NCBI RefSeq assembly: GCF_009017415.1
Contig: NC_092407.1
Span: 4,960,001-5,024,000 of the forward strand
Reading direction: 5' to 3'
Source: Aspergillus flavus
Taxonomy: Eukaryota > Ascomycota > Eurotiomycetes > Eurotiales > Aspergillaceae
DNA: 64,000 nucleotides
Shown here: positions 23,334-34,039 of the stretch, piece by piece
How the letters are laid out: each line of letters begins with the position of its first letter
How positions within the stretch are numbered: the first letter of the stretch is position 1
Program-made: the position numbers and the translations under genes
The notes under the pieces: model-generated
The model's database searches: none
Told to the model about the DNA's origin: nothing
The model's input: the letters and a program-made list of their open reading frames with translations, nothing else

Positions 23334-25428
23334 CTACGTGAACAAATTTATATCTGGAAAATTACAATCCGCAAACAGATCCTGGAACTGTACCATTGAC
23401 TCGGGAAACTCTTCGAAGGTCATTTCGCCTGTCCGGGGCACTAGTAGTCTCTCTGCAACACCACTCGTCTGCGCAGTCGCAAAGGGAAAGTAATCCATCC
23501 AGTTAAGTCCTTCGAGCAGATTGTTCGCCAAACCGTTTCCGGTCCCAGGTCCAACCGGGACCTCAGTAATAGCAAGCTCCACATTAGGAACAGTTGAAGC
23601 GAGACCAACAGGCGCGCTTGGACCTGAATTCGACAAGGAAAGCAGCGCTTCCGCCCCCGCGGCACTTGGCCTGAGACGTTGGAATCCGTCATGGAATATT
23701 TGGGCGGTGGGCCACATGGATCTCAGTTGGTCGACAGCCAATGTAAGGATGTCTAGATCCTCGTTCGCGGCGGCCGCGAGACCATCTACGCGACAGGCCT
23801 GAAGGAGCGCGATGAACGCCATCCCACAATACCAGCCTGTGATGGCCATGAGGAAGCGTGTTCCGCCTCGAGCGAGTGTGTCCCGTAGGATACGCGCCAC
23901 ACACGATGCAGCGAGGATGGCGGGCGGGTACGCTGCTGAGTTGTGTGGCTGGTAGGGTAGTTTCAGGTGAAGCATGATGATGACGGCGAGATAGGGAAGG
24001 TGCATCTGGTGAACGTCGCGGTTGAAAGTTGTGGTGCGGTCTGCGTTGATAGGAAGTTGGAGATGTGGCGGGAGGGACTGGACCCAGGCTATAAGTTCCT
24101 GGGCGAGGTGTGTGGGGAAGCGCGTGTTTATAGCAGACGCAGGACGGGTGAGGTATTTTGCTATCCGGCCGATGACGGCGCATAGACGGACCCAATGAAT
24201 GAAAATCTCCGCTCGTACGCGTGCCCTATGATCTATAAGGGCATCTGGGAAATCGTCGAGCGTGGGTTCCATTATATCACAATCCGCCTCGTCGATGATC
24301 GATGGTCTTCCTTGGCAGATCGAAGTGAGTCTTTCCCGCGCGAAGGCTGTCCACCAGATGCGCCGGCGAATGAGATGGGAGCGGTGGTTTGCCGGCTGGT
24401 TGTGCTGAGAGGAGGCGGGACCGGGGCCGAGGGAAGGTTGGTGGTGTACTCCGAGCTGCTGGCAATGTCGGACCACGCAGCTGGTCCACCACCAGGACGA
24501 ATGACGGTGGAGAATAGTCGGTGGGCGCGGGCTCCACCAGTAGAACAGCGAGACAGCCTGCAGCGAGCGCACGACGTTTGGCTCGGCGTCATTGTAGAAG
24601 AGATTTCTCGCGCGCTCGTAGTAGGCTGCTGGGCCATCATGGGGAAGTACAGGCGGCTGAATGTGGCTCCCGACAATGGCGAGCGCATTGACGAGTAGCG
24701 GTGATTGAGAGAGCTCGTCAATCTCTAGCTGATCGCGGTCGAGAACCGGACACCACGGCGAGCAGTATTCAAGGTATGTTTCGATGAAGCTCTGCTGCAG
24801 GTCTGGGCTGGGAAGGTGTGGGACATCTGGCTGTCGCTGAGCAAGTAGGCGCTGCTCTTGGTTGCGTGCGTCGGCCTGGATCTCGAGCTCGTAGTATCGT
24901 GATGAGAAATCACGTCGTGTGTCCGTGTCATTAGTCCGGCAGGTTGCAGGGGAACAGCTCAGGTTGCCGCCAGGATGGTCAACAGGGGGGTTGAGGTGCG
25001 CATGCGTCAGTTGTGTTGAGTCTTCTGGGAGAGGACTGGGATTGTCAAAGCTCCAGGCCCACTGCGGCTCTGGCAAGGTTACATTCTCATCGGTGGTATC
25101 CTTCGCGCTGTCCTCTACAACCGGGTGTGCCTGCTCTATGCTGCCACTATTCAGCGGCGACAGTGGATCACGCGTTCGCCGAGTCCTCCGCTTCGAGGGC
25201 CGCGTGCGACATTCTTTGCTGGCAGTCTCACAGTTAGTGCAGGTTCTGAGGCCCTGCCTAGAGCGCACTTGAAGGTCGCATCGGATCTACCACTTAGCCT
25301 GGCTTACATGTGGGGAGGTGGGAAAGGAAAGGTACCTTTTTGCTGTGACAAATTATGCAGGCCAGCTCGGCCCGCTTTCGCTTTGGCTGATGGCCGGTAA
25401 ATTGCAGCCAAGGCGTCGAGGTGACCAT
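23334..25428 (-). CDS. Zn2Cys6 transcription factor, 681 aa, likely pathway regulator
   Basis: Exons 25336..25428 (31 codons) and 23334..25286, with a 49-bp intron that splits the DNA-binding domain. After splicing the binuclear cluster is intact: Cys24-x2-Cys27-x6-Cys34-x12-Cys47-x2-Cys50-x6-Cys57, preceded by PKRKR and followed by a basic stretch KRRTRRTR. The middle region has the fungal-specific TF domain pattern (RRRIWWTAFARERLTSICQGRPSII). It sits between two monooxygenase genes, divergent by 334 bp from the second, and nine enzyme or transporter genes surround it. It is therefore the obvious candidate to bind the CGGTTATCC elements. That link is inference. The ATG follows no other in-frame ATG. 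Confidence 0.88.
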
Positions 25429-25762
25429 GATCGTGTCTCATGCAATCAGTAGATGTTAGGGTAAAATGTTGGGGGCATCGGCAATGAAAAGGTTTCGGCT
25501 GTCAGACGTGGGGATGCAGATCCGGGGTGCGGGGTTAACCTCCACGTCAAGATTAAGCCGTGTATTTGGCGTCGCCAAGGCCGGTAAGCAACCGGTATAC
25601 AACCTCCATCTCGGTTAGCCTAAAATGGAAGGCCTGATTACGACTCCCTGAGCTGGCAAGTAAGTGCGAGGAGGAATGCACCGTCGGAATCGACATCCCT
25701 CGTATAAAGTCGAGCCTGCAGCTTATTGCTTTTCCAGACCATATATAGATTACACTCAAAAG
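25429..25762. promoter_or_regulatory. Divergent promoter between the Zn2Cys6 regulator and the second BVMO
   Basis: 334 bp. It has a direct repeat containing CCGGTA (CCGGTAAGCAACCGGTAT, about 25581-25598) and an 8-of-9 match to the shared core (CGGTTAGCC, 25612-25620). TATA-like atatatag near 25741 serves the plus-strand gene. Confidence 0.45.
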
Positions 25763-27633
25763 ATGGCTATTTCAACCGAACAACTAGTCGCCAACGGCCA
25801 CACGAATGGCCACACAAACGGCACGGCAACTCCGCTAGATTCCAGTTCCACATCAGAGAAACCAGTGCATCCGCGCTCCGTGCCTTTGAACAGCCAGTAT
25901 GGCTACACTCCGCGCAAACTGCGCATCATAACCATCGGTGCTGGCTTCTCAGGGCTTCTGATGGCCCATAAGATTCAACATCGCTTCAAAGAGCTAGAGG
26001 AGTACGTCACGCACACCATCTTTGAGATGAGAAAAGATATCGGGGGCACCTGGTTGGTCAACGACTATCCTGGAGTACAATGTGACGTCCCAGGTGTGTA
26101 AACCCTATCTTCCGGCCGAACAGTGCTAACAAAACGACAGCCCACATATACGCCTTTCCCTTTGACCCGAACCCGAACTGGACGAAGTTCTACGCCAGCG
26201 GTCCTGAAATTCAGGCGTACATCAAGAACACAGTCGCAAAATGGAATCTCGACCGGGATGTGCAGCTCAACACTCGCGTGGTCGGCGCCCGCTGGAACGA
26301 AAATGATGGGGTGTGGAAAGTCACTGTGGAACGCGACGGGGTACAGCGTGATGAGTTCGCAGAGATCCTGATATCGGGACAAGGGGTATTATGCCACCCA
26401 TCTTGGCCAACGATCCCTGGTCTCCGTCAATTCAAGGGCAAGGTTGTGCACTCGGCGGAGTGGGACCATGGGTTCGATTATTCCCACAAGCGCATTGCGG
26501 TCATAGGAAACGGATCCTCGGGAATTCAGATTACGCCGCAGATGGCGAACCTGCCTGGAACAGAGGTCGTGAACTTTGTCCGGGGCGGTGGTTGGATCTA
26601 CTATCGTATCCCTCCGTCGAGGCATTTGGGCAGGACAACCGACGAGGTGAATCCAACGTACACCGAGGAGGAGAAAACCAGGTTCCAAGACCCGGAGTAT
26701 CATCACCAGTATCGCAAGGGGATTATTGATCGGACGAACAAAGCTTACAAACTGGTACGTTTTTATTAACTGCACAATGGGCCCTGAAACTGATTTGGCT
26801 AGTTCTTGAAAGGCAAAAATAACGAAGAGGCCGTGCGCTTTGGCACTGAGCAGATGGCCGCGAAGCTCAACCATGACCCTGAACTCTGCCGCATCCTCAT
26901 TCCTAAGTGGGAAGTGGGCTGCAGACGTGTTACTCCAGGCCCGGGATATTTGGAGGCCTTCTCCAAGCCAAACTGCAATCTAACCGATAGCCCTATTACG
27001 CACATCAGCGAGAACGCCGTCCACACCGCCGACGGAAATGTATTTGAATGCGACGTTGTTGTATGCGCTACCGGCTTTGATGTCTCGCACCGTCCGCGGT
27101 TCCCACTCATTGGGCAGAACGGGGCGAATCTTGCTGAGAAGTGGGCTGATGAGCCAGAGTCGTACCTCTCAGTCGCGACAGCGGGCTTTCCGAACTATTT
27201 CATTTTCTCGGGCCCCAACTCACTCGGCGGACACGGATCCCTCGTTGAAGCCCTAAACTGGACCGGGGACTACTTCGTGAAATGGATCAAAAAGATCGCC
27301 ACAGAGGATATCAAGTCCGTTGTCCCGAGGAAGTCAGCCGAGGAGGCATTTGTGCGGTACGGTGACGAAGTCCACAAGACGATCGTGTGGACCGGCAGCT
27401 GCAAGAGTTGGTATAAGCGGAACAAGGCAAATGGACGAGTCACAGCGCTGTTTGGTGGATCGGCGCTGCTCTTTAATCGGCTACTTAGTGAATTGCGTCC
27501 CGAGGATTTCGAGATCGAGTATCATAGCGCAAATAATTTCAGGTTCCTCGGTAATGGGTTCTTGGAGTATGAGATGGATCCGGAGCAGGATCTTTCATGG
27601 TACGTTGAGCTACCTGAACCACTGAAGCAGTGA
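25763..27633 (+). CDS. Second Baeyer-Villiger-type flavin monooxygenase, 591 aa
   Basis: Exons 25763..26093, 26141..26754 and 26803..27633; introns 47 and 48 bp. The FAD motif is GAGFSG at residues 59-64. The fingerprint FxGxxxHxxxWD reads FKGKVVHSAEWDHG, and the NADPH motif is GNGSSGIQ. Long for the family because of a polar N-terminal extension with an NGHTNGHTNG repeat and a long C-terminal region (about 150 residues after CATGFD). It belongs to the other common fungal BVMO branch, not that of its neighbour. The pair therefore probably act on different intermediates. It could also be an N- or S-oxygenase. Transcribed divergently from the regulator. Confidence 0.88.
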
Positions 27634-27702
27634 TTGGCTTGTGAATGATCATTACATTGTGTTTTTTATATCATATACCTATATAGTAATAAACTTTGTA
27701 TT

Positions 27703-27717
27703 CGGTTATCCATTTTG
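27703..27717 (+). promoter_or_regulatory. Shared element CGGTTATCCNTTTTG, copy 2 (alcohol dehydrogenase promoter)
   Basis: Reads CGGTTATCCATTTTG. It lies 91 bp before the ATG of the alcohol dehydrogenase, between it and the end of the second BVMO. Confidence 0.6.
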
Positions 27718-27808
27718 AGTTTGGCTGCGCTGAGTTACACATATATTTATATACTCCTGCTTCCATCCTCCTAAGACTACCTTGACAACCTCGCGATATA
27801 TACCCAAA

Positions 27809-29180
27809 ATGTCTATTCCCGCTACAATGCACGCCTGGCGAAAGCACAAAGGCAACCCTGTCCCAGTACCTACCCCTATCATCACACCTCATTCTTGGTC
27901 CTTCCACTCGCTGACGCACTAGGTCTGGGAAGAAGTCCCGGTCCCCTCCGTCCCGCCAACTGGGCTTCTCGTGAAGTTACTCGCATCAGGAGGTAGAGCC
28001 TCTCACTCATCTCCCCAACCATACGCAATTCGAGCTAACACCCACCAGTGTGCCACAGCGACCAAGCTCTCCTCGACGTCGAGGACCGCCCGCACTTCAA
28101 TGACGTGTATATCCTCGTCTGTCGCCTGCTTCCCTATTGTACCCAACCTCAAACTAAACAAAGCAGGGCCACGAAGGATGTGGTGAAATCATTGCAATTG
28201 GATCCGAAGTGACAGATAATCGATTTGAAATCGTAAGTCTACGCTCTATGTTCCTGAGTGTCGAAGCCTGTTGACTATAGCAAACGAATATCTCGATTAT
28301 ATCTAGGGCGGGAAAGTCGCTCTCCTCGCCGTCCCTGGCTGTGGCCTTGACACTTGCTCAGAGTGCTCACGCGACCTGTCTCAACTCTGTCCTTCTGGTA
28401 TGCATCACGGAATTGGACAAGACGGGTTCTATGCGGAGTATGTTGGGATTGATGTTCGGGGCGCAGTGCCGCTACCAGATGGTAACCCAACCATATTCCC
28501 TCTCGCTCTACGAAGCACATCTAGAGACCATAACAAAGTCAAATAGATGCTAATAAGAGAGTGATCCAGGCGTACCCCCGGAAGTCGGCGCAATCGCCAC
28601 CGACGCCGTAACAACCGCCTACCACGGCATAATCCACCGCGCCCAAGTCCAGTCCCACGAATCCGTCTTCTTGTTCGGACTTGGGGGTTTGGGATTTAAC
28701 GCACTGCAGATCGTGTATAAGCATATCGGGGCGCGTGTTATTGTCTCAGATCTCCGTCCTGAGAAGCTCGCTGCGGCGAAGTCCTTGGGTATTCCCGACT
28801 CGGATATCGTGCCTCCCGGCACATCAGTCCCGGTGTATGTGGCTGAAAGGGGAGTGAAGATTGATACAGTCCTTGATTTTGTGGGTAAAAACCAGACATT
28901 CGCCGACGCGCAGAAGATCGTCCGACCTGGTGGGAAAGTGCTGTGTATCGGGACGTTGGATCGGGTAAATGAGTTGGATATGAAAAATGGGATTCGGAAG
29001 AGACTCAGTTTTGTGTTTTCGTACGGAGGTCAACATCGGGACCTGGTGGATGTCTTGAACCTAATTTCGCAGGGTGTTATCAATCCAAGGGTAAAGACGG
29101 GGAGGCTTGAGGAGTTTCCAAGAGTGCTAAGAGAGCTGTGTCAGGGAGAGGTTGAGGATCGGGTTGCGCTGGTGCCTTAG
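27809..29180 (+). CDS. Zinc-dependent medium-chain alcohol dehydrogenase, 348 aa
   Basis: Exons 27809..27865, 27923..27992, 28049..28116, 28167..28232, 28307..28481 and 28570..29180; introns of 50-88 bp, frame closes. Catalytic zinc ligand region ASGVCHSD, then GHEGCGEI. A structural-zinc-like cysteine set follows (CGLDTCSECSRDLSQLC, with C-x2-C-x7-C spacing conserved). The NAD(P)-binding Rossmann motif is FGLGGLGFNALQ. Family members interconvert alcohols and aldehydes or ketones. In this context it could make the ketone for the monooxygenases or oxidise the hydroxy-acid after ring opening. It ends 101 bp before the convergent SDR gene. Confidence 0.86.
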
Positions 29181-29281
29181 GTTCTAACTGTTTACCGTTG
29201 TGATATGATCTAAGCCGAATGCATTCCTTATATATACTTGGGTATTGGTATATTGGTCTGAAGTAGTGGGACTAAAGGTAA

Positions 29282-30244
29282 CTATCCATTGACACTCGCA
29301 CTCTTTGGCATCCCGATTCCCACCGCTGCAGTTGTTCCAGCGTCGACAGGAAGTATGACTCCCGTCATCCACCGAGCGTGTGGACCAGCCAGGAAGACTA
29401 CGGCCGTTGCACAGTCCCAGCCGTTTCCCTCTGTTTGTAGGAGACTACGCTTTCGTCGGGCCTCCCGTGCTTCCTCCGACATGCCTCCGCCGTACATCAT
29501 GGGTGTGAAAAGCATCTATACCTACGGTTAGCAATGCTTTACGAAATGGTCAGACAAATAAAAAGAGGAGGATGGACGAACCCCCGGACAAACACAATTG
29601 ACCCGAATCCCATCAGGTGCATGATGCGCCGCCATCGCGCGTGTCAGCTGCACGACTGCCCCCTTGCTCGTGGGATACAGCAGATGCGGTGTCCCTCCCC
29701 GAAGTCCAGCGACAGAACCCATGTTAACAATACTCCCACGCATGCCACTGTACTCGTCCCGCTCATTCTGCATCATGGCCGGGATCGCATACTTCGACAC
29801 AAACACCATGCTCGACACATTCACCTCCAGACTCTTCGCCCACTCTTCCATGTCGACGTCAACGGCGGTTCCTGCTGCACCGGAGATACCAACGTTGTTG
29901 ACCAGGATATCGAGGCGGTTGAATGTGGTTAGGGCGGTGGACACGATGGATTCACAGTCGCCAGGGTTTGTTACGTCTGCTTGCATGGCTGTTGCGTTGC
30001 CGTAGACAGACTTCCCTTCCACCAGTGCATCTTCGGCCTGAGCCTTGATCATATTAACTGTCCTCTCCGCCCACTCCAGATTGCGATCCACGCAGAGAAC
30101 ATTACACCCATCACTCGCGAGGAGGATAGCGATCGCGCGCCCGTTTCCGATTCCATCGCCAAGACAGCCGGCACCCGTGACGATGGCGGTTTTGCCTTGT
30201 AGTGAGCGCGAGGGAGGTGTTGTTGGGATTGCGATTTTGGTCAT
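29282..30244 (-). CDS. Short-chain dehydrogenase/reductase, 298 aa (first SDR)
   Basis: Exons 29582..30244 and 29282..29515; intron 29516..29581 (66 bp) between CVCPG and MLFTPMM. Classical SDR elements: VTGAGCLGDGIG cofactor motif (with a small insert), LVNNVGISG, the catalytic Ser in NMGSVAG, and YPTSK (Tyr/Lys). The C-terminal PxDAG (VDAGTTAAVG) is the usual substrate-loop end. Likely NAD(P)-dependent alcohol/ketone oxidoreductase in the same pathway. Its promoter carries a copy of the shared element 144 bp upstream. Confidence 0.87.
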
Positions 30245-30388
30245 CCTGCCCTATTTTTCCCTTGGCTGAGTAACGTCCGATGGTACGTTGGAGTGATATC
30301 GGACAGACGTATACATATGTATGCCACTATTGGGTGAAATGCGGGGTATATAATCTTGGAATTAATATGGACCGAAGATATTATTCTC

Positions 30389-30403
30389 CGGTTATCCTTT
30401 TTG
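30389..30403 (+). promoter_or_regulatory. Shared element CGGTTATCCNTTTTG, copy 3 (first SDR promoter)
   Basis: Reads CGGTTATCCTTTTTG. It lies 144 bp upstream of the minus-strand SDR start (30244). Confidence 0.6.
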
Positions 30404-30541
30404 ATTGAGCCGAGGGATTACTTAGTCTAACGCTGTAACTACCCGGCTTGCACTCAGCTCGGCTATTCATGGTTCGAATTGATCCACACGTAGCGCAGGA
30501 TATACTATGTATCATGGTCATAACACCAGAGTTTATACAAT

Positions 30542-31989
30542 CTAGGGTTTCTTCCCCCCTTCCGCCGTCCTACCCTTCTCCCAACCCTCCACCCACTGAT
30601 CCTCAATAATGCGCAACTGCACATCCTGCGTCCTCTTAAAATACCCCTCGGTATAATCATCCATATCTATATCCATAAATCCCTCCTTCGCAACTGATGC
30701 CGGGGTAATCATCAGCGAGTGGCCTGGCAAACAATTCCAGATTAGCACAAATATCCCCAACAGTGTTCGGGAATAATGAGAAGATGTACCATTAATAGAC
30801 CTATCTGTCGCAATCCGCAAAAAACACTTGGCGACGTCTTCCTGCGGTGCGAATTCGACACCCTTACTGATCAGCTCGGCTTCGTAAGTGGGTGATCGGA
30901 TAGCGGATTTGATGTAGCTGTTCCCTTCTATTAGTCTCACGCTTCCATTTGATTGGCAGCGAAGGAGAAGGGAAAAGGACTGGTGTACCAAGGTGCCACG
31001 TAATTAATCCTTATACCCTGCTCCCACGAATTCCGTCGTGCAGTACGCATCAAGCCTCGCAGGGCGTATTTGCTGCAAGTGTATTGCCAATTCGCCTGCG
31101 CCTGATCGTCAGTCCTACGCGCCATCACTCCTCAATCTACTTTCTGGTACAGGAAAAGAAGAACAAGACCACGTACTGGTGAGTCAATCCAAGCAACCAT
31201 ACTCCCCGTGATAATAAAACACCGATCCCGTTCCTCGGTATCAGGCTGCTTTCGAAAATAGTGCACGGCCAGTTTCCACGTATACAATGTGCCAGTGAGG
31301 TTGACATCGACGATCTTTAAATCTGGCTTCGCTGGTGCGGCGTTGATATCTACCTCCGTCAATATTATGCCTTTCCCTATATACCCCTCGCTGAGCTTAC
31401 CCGGGAGGTTCTTGGCGAAGGAAGAATGTACGCACCATCCAATGGCCAAAGACTATCCCCACTCGCGCGACTAATCCCCGCATTTGCAATCACAATGTCG
31501 CAGCTCTTGCTGGGTGAGTTTGCGATTGCGGCTTCGAAGACGGAGACCTGCTCCTCCCAGGATGTGATGTTGCATTTGACAAATTGCGCATTGCTACAGT
31601 CTCGGTCAGGTATTGGCCAGGACCTCGGGGAAGGGAAAAAACTAGAGGGGATAGAATACGTACGGTGCAAGTTCTTGCGCGACTTGTTCTCCGCGTTCGA
31701 TGTTGACATCGGCGATTGTTACGAAGGCGCTGAAAATTGACGTTAGATTTCCCTATATGAGGGCTTTGAGCCCTTGGGCTGGTGGCTTACCCAGCTGCCG
31801 CGAACTGCCGGACAGTCGTCTCGCCCATGCCATTTGCGCCTGGATATTCTGTCAGCTCTATACGCAGCTAACTTCTAACAACAACGTACCGCCAGTCACG
31901 ATCACACTCTTTCGCTGAAGCTTACTTGGATCCGGAGGGATTGTGCAATCCACCGGTCCAGTATACTGGTATGGAGGTAGTTGGGGCAT
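30542..31989 (-). CDS. Short-chain dehydrogenase/reductase, 15-hydroxyprostaglandin-dehydrogenase-like, 322 aa (second SDR)
   Basis: Eight exons: 31890..31989, 31791..31839, 31664..31729, 31436..31593, 31177..31349, 30989..31101, 30790..30917 and 30542..30723. Introns are 50-86 bp and the frame closes. Motifs: VTGGANGMGE cofactor site, VIANAGIS, DVNLTGTLYTWKLA, FIITGSMVAW, catalytic YTCSK (Tyr/Lys). At the exon 6/7 junction the splice gives VAPCYIKS where relatives usually have a Trp before Tyr. That is either a real substitution or a slightly misplaced junction. Probable NAD-dependent alcohol dehydrogenase. Tandem with the first SDR, and a variant of the shared element lies upstream. Confidence 0.85.
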
Positions 31990-32137
31990 GGTGTAGGTCA
32001 CAATGTTAAGTAGTCAATGATTTGGAGAAGTTCTAAGTGTAGAGGATATTTTTCAGTGATTTATGCATTATTCTAGGATCATGTCGACAGTTCCCAGTAA
32101 CGTGGATTGCGGGGAAATTGCCGAATGTTGAGATTGC

Positions 32138-32153
32138 CGGCTATCCGCTTTGG
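32138..32153 (+). promoter_or_regulatory. Shared element, variant copy 4 (second SDR promoter)
   Basis: Reads CGGCTATCCGCTTTGG, two mismatches to CGGTTATCCNTTTTGG. It lies 148 bp upstream of the second SDR start (31989), the same spacing and orientation as copy 3. Confidence 0.45.
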
Positions 32154-32220
32154 GGTAGCCGCTGCTTCACCTCGGATATGGGAATATATACAGCTGTTTA
32201 GGACACTTCGACTAATACCC

Positions 32221-33591
32221 TCACAGACGAGGGAATCGAACTCTCAAATACTGACTCGGCCATGCGACGTCCACTCCCAGCTTCCACGCGACTCGCAGAA
32301 CCCACTCCGGCTCCCTTAAAAACTGCCTGCCGATTAATAGGACATCAGCAGAGGGCTCGTTCCCTTGCTTTGCATCCGTCACGTCTGCAGCGTCCTTCGC
32401 TTCTTGAGATAGCAGCTTGTCGGCTTCAACAAGGTCTCGTGCCTGCTCTGCCTCCGTGATCATGCCAACGGCGCCAATCAGAAGATTCACGCCGGACTGT
32501 TTTAACTCCTTTCGAATTCGAGCGGCGATTTTCGTTTGGTAGTCCTTGGTTAGGAACGAGTTGACTGTTTGCATCGGGTGGTTGCCACCACTGCTCACGT
32601 CCAGCAGGTCTACGCCAGCTTCCGGGAGAAGTTTAGCCAACCTGATGGTATCCTCCACCGTCCAGGTGCCATACTTTGTGCCAATCTCCGTGGATTCCAG
32701 CCATTCGGTTGAGCTAACCCGCAGAAATAATGGCATTCCGGCCGGCATTTCCTTCCTAACCGACTCGATGATCTCCAGTAATAGGCGCGTCCGGTTCTCA
32801 AAGCTACCCCCATAGGAATCTGTCCTATGGTTCGACACCGGACTCAAGAACTGGTGGATAAGATATCCATGCGCCGCGTGGATCTCAATTACATCTGCAC
32901 CCGCCTGCACAGCCCTCTTTGCTGTCTTAGCCCAGTCGCCTACCAACTCCTTGATCTCATCCCCAGTAAGAGCCCGTGGCGGCCAGTAGCCGCCCTCCTC
33001 CCGTAGACCGAGGCCATCCCATGTTTGCTCAATCCCCCCAGACGGCCCAACAACATCATCAGGCCAGCCATACTGGTCCTCCCCGGCGCGCAGGCTTGCC
33101 TTCCTAAGCTCCGTGCTTCCAGCCACCCACGGCGCTGCGGTACTTGATTTCCTCCCCGCATGCGCTAGCTGAATACCAGCCAGGGCGCCCTGAGATTTCA
33201 CAAAGTCAAAGACTCGCTTCAGAGCCGGGATCTGCGCATCATCCCAGAGACCAGGGCAATACGGTGAGATTCGGCCGTTTGGCTGGACCCCAGTTGCTTC
33301 AACAAATACCAGGGCGGCTCCCTTAAGCGCAAAGTGCCCAAGAGTTGCGATGTGGTAATCTGTTAATGCGCCAATGGAGGGGCCCTCTGGCGCTGTTGAG
33401 AATTGACACATAGGAGCCACCGTGATGCGGTTGCGGAGGGTGACATCACGGATTTTGAGCGGGGTGAAGAGTGTAGGAGTTGAGGCATCGATGTTAACAG
33501 GGGCCCCTGGGGACTGACGATGCTTGGGAGTGAAATAGCTGACGTTGGGTGCGGGCACGTTGAGCCCTAAGAGGCCAGGGGGTGACACCAT
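32221..33591 (-). CDS. Old yellow enzyme (NADH:flavin oxidoreductase, YqjM class), 456 aa
   Basis: Single exon. FMN-dependent TIM-barrel ene-reductase. The N-terminal block RNRITVAPMCQFS carries the redox-sensing Cys of the YqjM (thermophilic-like) class. HAGRKSS, the substrate-binding IEIHAAHGYLIHQFLSP and NHRTDSYGGSFENR, and a C-terminal FMN phosphate region LLIGRQFLREPEW follow. An acidic and Asp-rich insert (KDAADVTDAKQGNEPSAD) before the last strand is unusual in position. The expected activity is reduction of an activated C=C bond such as an enone, a logical step before Baeyer-Villiger oxidation of a saturated ketone. Divergent from the thioesterase gene. Confidence 0.9.
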   Translation of the reverse strand: MVSPPGLLGLNVPAPNVSYFTPKHRQSPGAPVNIDASTPTLFTPLKIRDVTLRNRITVAPMCQFSTAPEGPSIGALTDYHIATLGHFALKGAALVFVEATGVQPNGRISPYCPGLWDDAQIPALKRVFDFVKSQGALAGIQLAHAGRKSSTAAPWVAGSTELRKASLRAGEDQYGWPDDVVGPSGGIEQTWDGLGLREEGGYWPPRALTGDEIKELVGDWAKTAKRAVQAGADVIEIHAAHGYLIHQFLSPVSNHRTDSYGGSFENRTRLLLEIIESVRKEMPAGMPLFLRVSSTEWLESTEIGTKYGTWTVEDTIRLAKLLPEAGVDLLDVSSGGNHPMQTVNSFLTKDYQTKIAARIRKELKQSGVNLLIGAVGMITEAEQARDLVEADKLLSQEAKDAADVTDAKQGNEPSADVLLIGRQFLREPEWVLRVAWKLGVDVAWPSQYLRVRFPRL

Positions 33592-34039
33592 CTCTATTTC
33601 AGGGCTAGTTGAAGTATTTCAATGCAGGGGCTGGACTTTCGAAGACCAAATTCTACTCCAAGGTTTAACTTCAAGCTTTAAAGAGGTCGAAAATTGTAGC
33701 TACTCATGACTTCGCAAGATCGACTGAACAGAGCCTTTTCAATGGCCTGGTGGAAATATGAAAGCTGACGTTTAGCAACTGAACAAATTGGACAATTAGT
33801 AAGCATTTATAATCATTTACACAAGATTTAGATATCTTATCTATGCACTGGTGATAATTCGGGGGCTTCATATAGGTGAAACTCTATGGAACATCCTCTG
33901 GACAGACCCGTCTTAGACCACAACTGCCGAGGTTCCTCGTTTCAAAGCCGAGCCGTGCCGAAGATATCGAACTAGACTGTAGAACCCTTGAGGATAACCA
34001 ACACCTACGTTCTGCATTCCGCAAGAACCAAGAGAAATC
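33592..34039. promoter_or_regulatory. Divergent promoter between old yellow enzyme and thioesterase
   Basis: 448 bp. An 8-of-9 match to the shared core on the minus strand (TGGTTATCC, plus coordinates 33992-34000) lies 40 bp before the thioesterase ATG. No other clear element. Confidence 0.35.

Noticed and set aside
23689..24195. Long antisense and alternate-frame ORFs inside the Zn2Cys6 gene
   Set aside because: Shadow frames of a GC-rich coding exon; the Zn2Cys6 frame explains the region.
25429..25620. CCGGTA direct repeat as the cluster operator
   Set aside because: It occurs in only one promoter of the group, unlike CGGTTATCC.
30420..30500. GGTTCGAATT string resembling a tRNA T-loop
   Set aside because: No matching acceptor stem, D-arm or A-box could be placed around it.
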